Source: Campylobacter volucris
GTDB taxonomy: Bacteria; Campylobacterota; Campylobacteria; Campylobacterales; Campylobacteraceae
Assembly: GCF_008011665.1 (NCBI RefSeq)
Contig: NZ_VOWJ01000013.1
Coordinates: 162,494-226,493 of the forward strand
Direction of reading: 5' to 3'
Length of the DNA stretch: 64,000 nucleotides
The notes beneath the pieces are model-generated. The model ran no database searches and was not told the origin of the DNA. It saw nothing but the letters and a program-made list of their open reading frames with translations. Both the position numbers and the translations under genes were made by a program. Below, piece by piece: positions 38,706 through 47,356 of this stretch (its first letter is position 1; each line of letters opens with the position of its first letter).

Positions 38706-39164
38706 CTATATTAAAGAATTATTATTTTTAACGATAAGCTCATCAATAAAATAAGTATCTTTGTTATTGTTATATGCTAAAATTTTTAGATTATTATTTA
38801 TATCTGATCGATAGTAATATCCATCAACTTTTCCATTTTTATAGATTCCTATTTGCTCCATGTGCGTAAAGAGAGTTTTTTCTATTTCTCTTCCTAACCC
38901 ATGTGCATATCCTTTTTTACACAATTCATCCCAGTAAATTTCATAAGATTCATCTTTTGTGTCTTTTGATGTTAATATAAGGCATTTTTCTTTTTTGTTT
39001 TTTACTTGAACCATTTTGAAATTTTCTTTAGGTAGGGATAAATTTTTAAGTTCTTCTTGGTATTGATTTTCATAAGCTTTAGCTTGTTGATAGTCAAGCT
39101 TTGCAATATGTTGCGCACACCCACTAAAAATAAGAGTTGCTAAAAGACATAAGGTAGTTTTCAT
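38706..39164 (-). CDS. Hypothetical lipoprotein with MORN-like segments
   Basis: A 152-residue lipoprotein: signal MKTTLCLLATLIFSGC with lipobox FSGC, lipidated Cys at 16. The mature part has a helical start and then beta-rich Gly-Tyr repeats (KKGYAHGLGREIE, YKNGKVDGYYYRSD) resembling MORN-type motifs, but too few to define a domain. TTAGGAGAC provides the ribosome binding site, directly at the edge of a 16-base inverted repeat. It is not part of the flanking conserved clusters as I know them and looks accessory. Function unknown. Confidence 0.72.
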   Translation of the reverse strand: MKTTLCLLATLIFSGCAQHIAKLDYQQAKAYENQYQEELKNLSLPKENFKMVQVKNKKEKCLILTSKDTKDESYEIYWDELCKKGYAHGLGREIEKTLFTHMEQIGIYKNGKVDGYYYRSDINNNLKILAYNNNKDTYFIDELIVKNNNSLI

Positions 39165-39175
39165 TATTTTGTCTC

Positions 39176-39212
39176 CTAATTTTTATATAATTTATTATTA
39201 TATAAAAATTAG
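39176..39212. repeat. Perfect 16-bp AT-rich inverted repeat (likely terminator)
   Basis: CTAATTTTTATATAAT (39176-39191), loop TTATT, ATTATATAAAAATTAG (39197-39212). It lies between the NSS transporter stop and the lipoprotein start on the minus strand. It probably ends the transporter transcript; its far arm touches the lipoprotein Shine-Dalgarno (AGGAG), so it could also affect translation of that gene. Confidence 0.6.
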
Positions 39213-39224
39213 TCTTTTATTAAA

Positions 39225-40589
39225 TTAAAAAATACCAAAATAAAAAATCACTAAGATAATCAAAGGTATGATAAACTTAACATAGTAATACCATAGTTTA
39301 AAAATACTTCCTTTTAGGGTGTTTTGATTAGAAAGCTCATAAATAGCATCTTTTTTAAGTACCCAACCTACATAAATGCAACAAAAAAATGCAGTCAATA
39401 CGAAAAAGATATTACCGCTTATAAAGTCAAAACTATCAAAAATATTTTTATTTTTTATAATGGTAATATCTTTTAATGGTCCATAGGTGAGTATGCAAGG
39501 TAAGTTTCCTAGCACAAAAATACTCCCTAAAGTAAGATTTATAGCGGTATTTTTAGCAAGTTTAAATTTTTCTTCTAGCACACTGATTATAACCTGATAT
39601 ATTGGCAAACTTGTGGTTAAGGCAGCAACGATTAACAATAAAAAGAAAAACACACAAATGATATTTCCAAAAGGTATATGTGAAAATGCCACAGGTAAAG
39701 TTTTAAACACTAAAGAAGGTCCGCTATCTGGAGTTAAACCCACACTAAATAAAGCAGGAAATATCATAAACCCTGCTAAGACTGCTATAAGAGTGTTTAA
39801 AATACCTGTGTAGATTGAAGTTTTTATAAGATTTTCATTTTTATTTAAATGTGAAGATAAGGTAATCATCACTCCAAAACCTAAAGAAAGCGCAAAAAAT
39901 ACTTGTCCTAAAACATCTATAAATAATTTAGGAGTGATTTTACTTAAATCTGGAGTTAAATAAAATTTAATTCCTTCATTAGCCCCTTCAAGGGTTAAAT
40001 TTCTTACTACTACCATTAAAAGACAAATAAACAAAAAAGGCATGAGATATTTAACAGATTTTTCAATCCCATCAATCACACCTTTTTTAAGTATAATCCA
40101 ATTAATCACTACAAACAAAGTAGTGAAAATTCCTATTAGTAAAGGACTATTTTCTATAGTTAGATTGTAAAAATTACTAGTATATTCTGCACTTATTGGA
40201 GTTGAAAGATTAAATTCTCCAATAATAATTTTAAATATATAAGCTAAAACCCAACCCCCTATGACCATATAATAAGCCATGATTCCAAAGCTACCTAAAA
40301 GTCCTAAATATCCAACTCCTTGCCAAGACTCATTAATCTTAACTCCATTGCTAGTAGTACCACCAAAAGCATCTACAGAATTTAGCATTCTTCTTCTTCC
40401 GATGACATTTTCTACTAATATAACAGGAATTCCTATGCAAATCATGGCTATACAAAAAGCTAACACATAAGCACCACCACCATTTTCTCCTACTAAATAA
40501 GGAAAACGCCAAGTAGCTCCAAAGCCAATGGTAGCTCCTGCTACGGTTAGGATGTAAGTAAGAGTATTGCTCCATGTTTGTCTTTGCAT
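39225..40589 (-). CDS. Sodium-dependent neurotransmitter-type (NSS/SNF) transporter
   Basis: A 454-residue LeuT-fold Na+-coupled amino-acid importer. The signature occupies TM1: VAGATIGFGATWRFPYLVGENGGGAYVLAF at residues 17-46, with the unwound Gly-rich region and sodium site. IPVILVENVIGRR near residue 54, a central FFALSLGFGVMITLSSHL near 230 (TM6-type), and twelve or so hydrophobic segments follow. Standard for bacterial members. The substrate is probably an amino acid; which one is not clear. Monocistronic on the minus strand with its own TATAAT, divergent from the NDH-2-like gene. Confidence 0.92.
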   Translation of the reverse strand: MQRQTWSNTLTYILTVAGATIGFGATWRFPYLVGENGGGAYVLAFCIAMICIGIPVILVENVIGRRRMLNSVDAFGGTTSNGVKINESWQGVGYLGLLGSFGIMAYYMVIGGWVLAYIFKIIIGEFNLSTPISAEYTSNFYNLTIENSPLLIGIFTTLFVVINWIILKKGVIDGIEKSVKYLMPFLFICLLMVVVRNLTLEGANEGIKFYLTPDLSKITPKLFIDVLGQVFFALSLGFGVMITLSSHLNKNENLIKTSIYTGILNTLIAVLAGFMIFPALFSVGLTPDSGPSLVFKTLPVAFSHIPFGNIICVFFFLLLIVAALTTSLPIYQVIISVLEEKFKLAKNTAINLTLGSIFVLGNLPCILTYGPLKDITIIKNKNIFDSFDFISGNIFFVLTAFFCCIYVGWVLKKDAIYELSNQNTLKGSIFKLWYYYVKFIIPLIILVIFYFGIF

Positions 40590-40635
40590 GATATTTCCTT
40601 GATAAATTTAAATAAAAAATTCTTTAAGATAAAAA

Positions 40636-40641
40636 ATTATA
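40636..40641 (-). promoter_or_regulatory. -10 box of the NSS transporter promoter
   Basis: Minus-strand TATAAT (context GGTATAATTT), 47 bases upstream of the transporter ATG; leader of about 40 bases with AAGGAAAT before the start. Confidence 0.5.
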
Positions 40642-40693
40642 CCATTATGCCAAAAAATTAATTATTTTTTTATCAAACTACAAAGGATTTTGC

Positions 40694-41869
40694 GTGCAAA
40701 AGAAAAAAATTTTATTTTTAGGTGCTGGTTATGCTTGTTTATCTGCTATCAAAGCTTTAAAAGATGAATTTTTTGAAAATGCACAAGTTAGTTTAATCAA
40801 TAACAATTCTTATCATTATCATACGATTTTACTTCATAAAGTGGCTTCTGGTGAAGATGTTTTATGGCCTAAATTTGATATTTTACCTTTGTTAAATTCA
40901 AAGATTGATTTTATACAAGATGAAGTTATTAAAATTTCTAAAGACAAAGTTTATGCTAAAAATAATGAGTATGAATTTGATATTTTGGTTTGTGGATTGG
41001 GGTTTGAAAAGGAAACTTTTGGCATTAAAGGTATGCAAGAATATGCTTTAAGTATAGATAATTATGAAAATGCTTTAAAGGTTAATGAAAAAATTTATAA
41101 AAAAATTAAAAATTATAAAAGTTCTCAAAATGAAGATGATTTAAAAATAGCAGTTTGTGGCGGTGGTTTGAGTGGAGTTGAATTTGTATCATCTTTAGCT
41201 AAAGAGCTTATAAATTTTTGTCAAAAAGAGGGTGTTGATTATCAAAAAATACAGCTTTGTATTATAGAAGCTATGGATCATATTTTACCAATGTTTGAGA
41301 AAAAAATATCCCAAAAAGCTAAAAGCGAATTAGAAAAATTTGGCATAAAAGTATATGAAAAATCTAAAATTATAGAATGTAAAAAAAATGAAATTTTATT
41401 AGAAGATCAAACATCTATTAAAGCAAATACCATAGTTTGGACAGCAGGTATAAGGGGGAATCATGTGATTGAAAATAGTCTTGATTTTCCTAGTATAAGA
41501 TCTCGCATAGAAGTTGATGAATTTTTACATCCACTAAATATTAAAGATTCTCATAAATATTTTTTTATAGGGGATAATAGCATTTGTAAAAATCCACAAA
41601 CTAATACCCCTTATCCTCCAACAGCTCAACTAGCTTTAAGACAAGGTGCTTATATAGCAAAAGCCTTAACAAAGCTAATCAAAGAAGAAAAATTTGAAAA
41701 AGAATTTAAATTTATAAGTGGAAATACTATATGTTCTATAGGTAAAGATTATGCCATAGGGACTATATTGCATAAAGCAATTAGTGGCAAAATAGCCATA
41801 AAGCTTAAAATTTTTATAGAAAAATTATGGCAATACCAGCTTGAAGGCATTAAAGGCTTTTTTAGATAA
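40694..41869 (+). CDS. NDH-2-like NAD(P)/FAD oxidoreductase
   Basis: A 391-residue pyridine-nucleotide:disulphide-oxidoreductase-fold flavoprotein resembling type II NADH dehydrogenase or sulfide:quinone reductase. ILFLGAGYACLSAIKAL at residues 5-21 is the FAD fold; the usual third Gly is Cys here (GAGYAC). IAVCGGGLSGVEFVSSLA near residue 152 is the NADH fold, and FFIGDNSIC near 293 with PTAQLALRQGAYIAKAL near 308 is the second FAD contact. No membrane helix, so peripheral binding is likely. GTG start at 40694 is supported by AAAGGA six bases upstream. Convergent with dsbD. Confidence 0.85.
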   Translation: MQKKKILFLGAGYACLSAIKALKDEFFENAQVSLINNNSYHYHTILLHKVASGEDVLWPKFDILPLLNSKIDFIQDEVIKISKDKVYAKNNEYEFDILVCGLGFEKETFGIKGMQEYALSIDNYENALKVNEKIYKKIKNYKSSQNEDDLKIAVCGGGLSGVEFVSSLAKELINFCQKEGVDYQKIQLCIIEAMDHILPMFEKKISQKAKSELEKFGIKVYEKSKIIECKKNEILLEDQTSIKANTIVWTAGIRGNHVIENSLDFPSIRSRIEVDEFLHPLNIKDSHKYFFIGDNSICKNPQTNTPYPPTAQLALRQGAYIAKALTKLIKEEKFEKEFKFISGNTICSIGKDYAIGTILHKAISGKIAIKLKIFIEKLWQYQLEGIKGFFR

Positions 41870-41872
41870 AAA

Positions 41873-43564
41873 TTATTGAGGAACCTTGGCCATAAATTCT
41901 TTAGCATCTACATAGCCTACAATGCGTCCTAGCTCTTGAGAATCTTTAAAAAATATCATCACAGGTGGCCCAAAAACATTGAATTTTTTCATCACTTCTA
42001 AATCTTCTTTAGTGTTATTGGTAATATCAATTTGCAAAAGTGTATAGTTGCTCAATAAATTTTGCACACTTTGATCTTTAAAGGTATATTCTTCTAAAAG
42101 CTTGCAATTTTCACACCAAATAGCAGTAAAATCCAACATCACAGGTTTATTAGAATTTTGTAATTCTTTGTTTAATTCTTCTAAATTTGTAATTTTTTTG
42201 AAATTTAAACTTGATAAATTTTGCTCTATAGTAGTGCAAAAATTTAAAGGTTTTAATAAGTTTTTTGAACCCATAGAGCCACCTAAAATAAGGCTTAAGC
42301 TATAGCATAAAACTAAAATCATACTTGCTTTTTTAAATTTATCAAAATTACTTTTTACTTCGTCAAAAAGTCCCATAAAACAAGCAAAAAATACCCCTAA
42401 TACCCCATATAGCATTAAAATGATTTGTGCACTTAAAATTCTTTCTAGCATCCAAATAGCCATAGCAAGCATTAAAAAGCCAAATAACAATTTTATTTTA
42501 AGCATCCAAGCACCGCTTTTTAAAAATCCTACTCCAAGACCTAGTAAAAGCAAAGGTATGCCCATACCAAAACTCATTATAAATAATGATAAAGCTCCTA
42601 AAAACACATCTGCACTTTTTGTGATATACAGCAAAGCTCCCGCTAAAGGTGCAGCAACACAAGGTCCTACTATCAAAGCAGATAAAAATCCCATAATTGC
42701 AACACCTATAAAACCATTTTTCCCTTGTGTTTTTTTGTTTATATAATTTTGAAATTTTAAAGGAAGCTGTAATTCATAAAGTCCAAGCATGGAAAGTGAG
42801 AGTAAGATGAAAATTCCAGCAAAAGTTATAATGATCCAAGTTTGCTGTAATAAACCTTGTATATTAGCTCCCAAAAGTCCTACTAAAGCTCCAGCTATAG
42901 CATAAGCTAAAGACATAAAAAATACATAAACAAAAGAAAGATAAAAGCTGTGTTTTCTAGATGAATTGTTTTGTAGTTTTATTGCAATTAAAGATGAAAG
43001 TATAGGAATCATAGGTAAAATACAAGGAGTTAAAGATAATAATAAGCCATATCCAAAAAATGTGATTAAAGTTATGAAAATATTATCTTTACTTAAATTT
43101 ATAGCAATTTGCTCATCTTCACTTATATTTTTAAATTGATCTTTGATGGAATTAATTTGATAGTTATTATTTTGTTTATAAATTTCATAATCAACATACA
43201 CAGGACGATAACATAAGCCATCTTCAGAGCACCCTTGATAAGCTAAGCTAAGTTTTGCTTTGTTTGCTTTGATAAAATCATCAAGCAATAATTTAGGCAC
43301 AAAAAGTTCAAGTTGGTTAAAAACAACTTCTTTGTTTTCTCTTTGAGAAGTTTTTGGAAAATTAAGCAAAGAAGTGATGTCTTTAGAATCAAGCATAAGT
43401 TTTGTTTGATCTTTGTAAAGATAAATTCTATCAGCCAGATTGATTTTTAAAAAAATTCCTTGATTATTTGAGTGGGTATTGAGTTTAAATGCTTCATCAA
43501 GTTTTAAAACTTCACCAGAAAAAAGAAAATTTATAAAAAATACAAATACTATCAAAAAACGCAT
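41873..43564 (-). CDS. dsbD: Thiol:disulfide interchange protein DsbD
   Basis: Transfers reducing power from cytoplasmic thioredoxin to the periplasm. The 563-residue protein has a signal peptide (MRFLIVFVFFINFLFSG), an N-terminal alpha domain with YQGCSEDGLCYRPVYVDY near residue 90 (redox cysteines), an eight-helix membrane domain with the two redox cysteines in LSLTPCILPMIPIL near 179 and LIVGPCVAAPLAGALLY near 298, and a C-terminal thioredoxin domain with TAIWCENCKLLEEY near 479. All six catalytic cysteines are present. Supports cytochrome c maturation and disulphide isomerisation. Confidence 0.96.
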   Translation of the reverse strand: MRFLIVFVFFINFLFSGEVLKLDEAFKLNTHSNNQGIFLKINLADRIYLYKDQTKLMLDSKDITSLLNFPKTSQRENKEVVFNQLELFVPKLLLDDFIKANKAKLSLAYQGCSEDGLCYRPVYVDYEIYKQNNNYQINSIKDQFKNISEDEQIAINLSKDNIFITLITFFGYGLLLSLTPCILPMIPILSSLIAIKLQNNSSRKHSFYLSFVYVFFMSLAYAIAGALVGLLGANIQGLLQQTWIIITFAGIFILLSLSMLGLYELQLPLKFQNYINKKTQGKNGFIGVAIMGFLSALIVGPCVAAPLAGALLYITKSADVFLGALSLFIMSFGMGIPLLLLGLGVGFLKSGAWMLKIKLLFGFLMLAMAIWMLERILSAQIILMLYGVLGVFFACFMGLFDEVKSNFDKFKKASMILVLCYSLSLILGGSMGSKNLLKPLNFCTTIEQNLSSLNFKKITNLEELNKELQNSNKPVMLDFTAIWCENCKLLEEYTFKDQSVQNLLSNYTLLQIDITNNTKEDLEVMKKFNVFGPPVMIFFKDSQELGRIVGYVDAKEFMAKVPQ

Positions 43565-43678
43565 TTTTTTCCTTAATTATCTAAATCAAAGACTTTATTT
43601 TACTTATTTGTGGTAAATTTAGGTTAATATTTGTCCTAAATAAATTATAAAATTATTTTTCAATAACTAAGGAATCGA

Positions 43679-44458
43679 TTGAATTTTTTTATATTAAATC
43701 ATAAATTTAACGAAAGAAAAAGCTTAAATTTTAAAATTTTTATCATCAATGCTTTTATATTAGCTTGTGTTATGTTTTCATTTTTTTATTTTATCTTTTT
43801 AAATGCTACTTATAATTTTAATTTTTTAGCTATTTTAGAATACAAAGATAAAATGATTTTTGGATTTTTCACTACTTTTATAATCAGCTTATTATCTTTG
43901 ATAATAGGTGTGATTTTTGCTTTGATTTTGTGTTATATGAGTCTTTGTAAGATTGTAATTTTAAATATGTTTGCAAGAGTTTATATAGAGCTTATTAGGG
44001 GCACTCCTTTGCTAGTGCAAGTGCTTTTGATTTATTATATTTTTGCAGATAGCTTAGGACTTGATAATCGTTATGTGTGTGGAGTGTTAATTTTAGCTTT
44101 TTTTTCTAGTGCTTATATTTGTGAAATTTTTAGGGCAGGAATTTTAAGCGTGCATAAAATTCAATACGAAAGTGCCAAGGCTTTAGGGCTTAGTGAATTT
44201 GAAATTTATAAAAGTGTGATTTTTCCACAAGCTTTAAAAAATGTTCTAGCTCCACTTAGTGGCCAATTAAGCAATCTGATAAAAGATAGCTCTCTTTTAA
44301 GCGTAATAGCCATTTCAGAACTTACTCAAAATGCTCAAGAGATAAATGCTTTTACTTTTTCTACTTTAGAAATTTATATTCCTTTGGCACTTTGTTATTT
44401 GGTATTGACTTTGCCTATATCTATTTTTTCAAGAAAGCTTGAAAAAAAGCTTTCTTAG
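43679..44458 (+). CDS. Amino-acid ABC transporter permease
   Basis: A 259-residue polar-amino-acid permease (HisM/GlnP type). Five or so membrane segments; ELIRGTPLLVQVLLIYYIF near residue 101 is the family N-terminal motif, and ESAKALGLSEFEIYKSVIFPQALKNVLAPL near 161 is the EAA loop that docks the ATPase. TTG at 43679 is supported by AAGGA five bases upstream. No ATPase gene is adjacent; the gene converges with a matching substrate-binding protein gene (4-base overlap of 3' ends), so a system split across strands is likely. Confidence 0.9.
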   Translation: MNFFILNHKFNERKSLNFKIFIINAFILACVMFSFFYFIFLNATYNFNFLAILEYKDKMIFGFFTTFIISLLSLIIGVIFALILCYMSLCKIVILNMFARVYIELIRGTPLLVQVLLIYYIFADSLGLDNRYVCGVLILAFFSSAYICEIFRAGILSVHKIQYESAKALGLSEFEIYKSVIFPQALKNVLAPLSGQLSNLIKDSSLLSVIAISELTQNAQEINAFTFSTLEIYIPLALCYLVLTLPISIFSRKLEKKLS

Positions 44459-45219
44459 AAGAAGAATTCAAGTTTTTGTTCTTTAAAAATATCTTGTATA
44501 TCTTTTAAATATTTTTGAGCTAAGAAGTTAAAAAAACCATTTTCTTTTGATTTTTGTATGAATTCATTAAGCTCTTGTTTTAATTTTACATTGTCTTTAT
44601 TTAAAGCTATTGCCCATTGTTCGGGTTTTTCTTCAAAAGGAGTAAAAATAGCTTTGGTTTGTTCAGGATTTTTTTGCCATGCTTTATAAATACTCATTTG
44701 ATCGTATATAAAACCATCAGCTTTTGCTTGAACTACTTCTAAAATTGCAGCGTTTTCTTTATCAAAAACTAAAATTTTGGCATTTTTAAGATGTTTTTGA
44801 GCGTAAATATGCGCGCTAGTACCTCTTTTTAAAGCTATGATTTTCCCTTTTTGATTTAAATCATTAATGGAATTTATGTTTGATTTTTTAGCACTTAAGA
44901 TTGCTAAATTTGCCTTTGCATAAGGTATGGTAAAATCAAGCACTTTTTGTCTTTGCTCGCTAATACTCATTGAAGACATAATCAAGTCTATTTTTTTACT
45001 TTTAAGGGCTGGTATGAGTCCATCCCAAGCTATGTTTTGAATTTGTAGAGTATAGTTATTTTCTTTGGCAAATTCTTTTAAAAAATCCACACTTACTCCA
45101 CTTGGATTTCCTGCATTATCACTCATTTCAAAAGGAGGATAAGCTAATTCCATTCCCACTATTAAATCTCTAGCATTAAGAGAAAAGGCCAAGATAAACA
45201 ATAAAATAATTTTTTTCAT
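44455..45219 (-). CDS. Amino-acid ABC transporter substrate-binding protein
   Basis: A 254-residue periplasmic solute-binding protein of family 3. Signal peptide MKKIILLFILAFSLNA; then LIVGMELAYPPFEMSDNAGNPSGVSVDFLKE (ligand-binding start, residues 19-49), IQNIAWDGLIPALKSKKIDLIMSSMSISEQRQKVLDFTIPY near 60-100, LKRGTSAHIYAQKHL near 129 and QAKADGFIYDQM near 164. The motifs fit polar or sulphur amino-acid binding proteins; the ligand is uncertain. It overlaps kdsB by 4 bases upstream and converges on the permease gene. Confidence 0.92.
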   Translation of the reverse strand: MKKIILLFILAFSLNARDLIVGMELAYPPFEMSDNAGNPSGVSVDFLKEFAKENNYTLQIQNIAWDGLIPALKSKKIDLIMSSMSISEQRQKVLDFTIPYAKANLAILSAKKSNINSINDLNQKGKIIALKRGTSAHIYAQKHLKNAKILVFDKENAAILEVVQAKADGFIYDQMSIYKAWQKNPEQTKAIFTPFEEKPEQWAIALNKDNVKLKQELNEFIQKSKENGFFNFLAQKYLKDIQDIFKEQKLEFFF

Positions 45220-45944
45220 TTTAATCCTTTTAAAAAATTTAAAGCTTTTTTATAATCTTCTTTGGTATCTATACCTATGCTTTGAGTTTGAATTTGTAAC
45301 ATTTTAATTTTTTTACCATTTTCTAAAGCTCTTAATTGTTCTAGTTTTTCACATTCTTCAAGAGCTGAATTTTTTAAAGCACAAAATTCTTTTAGATTTT
45401 TTACCTTATAAGCATAAATTCCTAAATGTGCTTTGAAATTTTCTTTATAACTTACTCTTTCAAAAGGGATTTTAGATCTTGAAAAATATAAAGCAAAATC
45501 ATTACAATCTATAACCACCTTAACCAAATTTGGATCTTGAGCACTTACTAAATCTTTTATATTTTTATAACAACTTGTCATAAAAGCTTCATTTTTTTCA
45601 AAAGCTTCTTGGCTAAATTCTTTAAATTTTTTTATATTTTGTGTTTCTATAAAAGGCTCATCAGCTTGGACATTGATGATGATTTCTTCTTGGCTTAAAT
45701 TTAAAATTTCACAAGCTTGGTTGATTCTATCTGTACCACTTTCATGATTTTTACTTGTTAAAATCGCTTTTATGTTGTATTTTTGTGCTAACTCTAAAAT
45801 CTCTTCATCATCTACAGCTACGCAAACTTCATCAAGTTCTTGCATTTTTTTAGCTGTATAAATAAACATAGGAAGACCATTTATATCACATAATATTTTA
45901 TTTTCAAAGCGGGTTGATTTTAATCTTGCTGGTATAATAATCAT
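45216..45944 (-). CDS. kdsB: CMP-KDO synthetase (3-deoxy-manno-octulosonate cytidylyltransferase)
   Basis: Activates KDO with CTP for the lipooligosaccharide inner core. The 242-residue protein opens with IIPARLKSTRFENKILCDINGLPM, the CTP-binding signature (R-S-T-R and K-x-L), then LTSKNHESGTDRINQACE near 79 and INVQADEPFIE near 97, where the catalytic Asp lies, and a late SIGIDTKEDYKKAL near 222. Length and all substrate-binding motifs are standard. Overlaps thrC by 4 bases; part of a kdsB/thrC/lpxK/nadE minus-strand cluster. Confidence 0.96.
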   Translation of the reverse strand: MIIIPARLKSTRFENKILCDINGLPMFIYTAKKMQELDEVCVAVDDEEILELAQKYNIKAILTSKNHESGTDRINQACEILNLSQEEIIINVQADEPFIETQNIKKFKEFSQEAFEKNEAFMTSCYKNIKDLVSAQDPNLVKVVIDCNDFALYFSRSKIPFERVSYKENFKAHLGIYAYKVKNLKEFCALKNSALEECEKLEQLRALENGKKIKMLQIQTQSIGIDTKEDYKKALNFLKGLK

Positions 45945-47347
45945 TGTTTAATCCAATCTATAATGGTTTGTTTTAAATCATTAATCTTATAAGTTTTTAC
46001 CTTTATATCTTCTTGTTCAAACAAATAAGCTATGTTAGGATGAATGTTTTGATTAAATTGATTAGCAATTTCTTGCATTGCTTTTTTTTCATCTAAACAA
46101 TCTTTATCAAACAAAGCTTTATACATACTTGGTGTAAATTTGCTCCATTGTGCAGTAGAGGTTATTAGAGTAGGGGTGTTTGGATCTAGCATTTTAAAAC
46201 AAGTGCAAGTATGCGGATCTAAAAGATAATCTTGGTATTGCTTTATATAATGCATACATTCTTCATCGGTGCAAAAATCAGCTTCAAAATCTTCTTGCAA
46301 AAGCTTTAATTCTTCAAAACTAAGTTCATAAAATTTTTCATTTTTTAAATTTAGCATTAATTCTTTGGTTCGTTGATCTTTAAATTTATCAAAAAGCAAT
46401 CTTTCTATATTAGAAGATATAAGTATGTCCATAGCTGGAGAGATGGTTTTTTGGAGAGTTTTTGTTCTTAAATCATATTTTCCGCTATTAAAAAATTCAC
46501 TCAAAATATTATTGCTATTAGAAGCGATTTTAATTTTTGAAATTTTTGCTCCCATTTTTTTTGCATAATACGCACCTAAAGCATCGCCAAAATTTCCACT
46601 TGGAATGATAATATCTAAATTTTTATCTAGTTTTAAACTTGCATAATAATGATAAATAATTTGAAAAAGTATTCTTCCAAAATTAACAGAATTAGCCGCA
46701 CTTAAGTGGATATTTTCTTTTTTTAATACAGCTTTAAATTCTTCATCATTTAAAAGTGCTTTTAGTGCGTTTTGCGCATCATCAAAATTTCCTTTTATAG
46801 CAATAGATTTTAAATTAGAAGCTTTAGAATGAATCATTTGCAAGGCTTGGGTTTTGCTTGTGCCATCATTTGGATAAATACAAACTACTTTGATATTTTT
46901 TTTATTTTCAAAACTTTTTAGGGTAGCTGGGCCTGTATCGCCGCTTGTTGCGCACATGATTAAATAAAAATCATCTTTTTTTAAATACTCTAAAAGCACC
47001 CCAAAAGGTTGTAAAGCCATATCTTTAAAAGCTCTAGTTGGCCCATGATATAGTTCATTGATATATAAATTTTCATTGATTTTTGTGATATTGATAGGAC
47101 AATTTTTATCATCAAAATTATCATAAACTTCTAAAGCCTTTTGAAAAATTTGCAAATTGATGTCAAAATCAAACGCACTAATAATTTTTAAAGCAAGTTC
47201 TTTATAATTTAAATTTTTTAAATTTTCAGGATTTAATCGTGGTAAATTTAAAGGAGCATAGAGTGCGTTATTTGGAGCACTTGGGTTTAATAAAGCATTT
47301 GAAAAACTTGAAGTTTGGGTAATATCTTGAGTAGAATGTAATAACAT
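45941..47347 (-). CDS. thrC: Threonine synthase
   Basis: Converts O-phosphohomoserine to threonine with PLP. The 468-residue class-II threonine synthase begins with the gamma-proteobacterial-type start LNPSAPNNALYAPLNLPRL after an N-terminal extension, has the PLP Lys in HGPTRAFKDMALQPFG near residue 105, ATSGDTGPATLKSF near 133, VNFGRILFQIIYHYYA near 220 and IIPSGNFGDALGAYYA near 247 (PLP phosphate loop). Length matches the long form. It overlaps kdsB by 4 bases; lpxK is 9 bases upstream. Confidence 0.96.
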   Translation of the reverse strand: MLLHSTQDITQTSSFSNALLNPSAPNNALYAPLNLPRLNPENLKNLNYKELALKIISAFDFDINLQIFQKALEVYDNFDDKNCPINITKINENLYINELYHGPTRAFKDMALQPFGVLLEYLKKDDFYLIMCATSGDTGPATLKSFENKKNIKVVCIYPNDGTSKTQALQMIHSKASNLKSIAIKGNFDDAQNALKALLNDEEFKAVLKKENIHLSAANSVNFGRILFQIIYHYYASLKLDKNLDIIIPSGNFGDALGAYYAKKMGAKISKIKIASNSNNILSEFFNSGKYDLRTKTLQKTISPAMDILISSNIERLLFDKFKDQRTKELMLNLKNEKFYELSFEELKLLQEDFEADFCTDEECMHYIKQYQDYLLDPHTCTCFKMLDPNTPTLITSTAQWSKFTPSMYKALFDKDCLDEKKAMQEIANQFNQNIHPNIAYLFEQEDIKVKTYKINDLKQTIIDWIKQ

Positions 47348-47356
47348 TATAATCCT

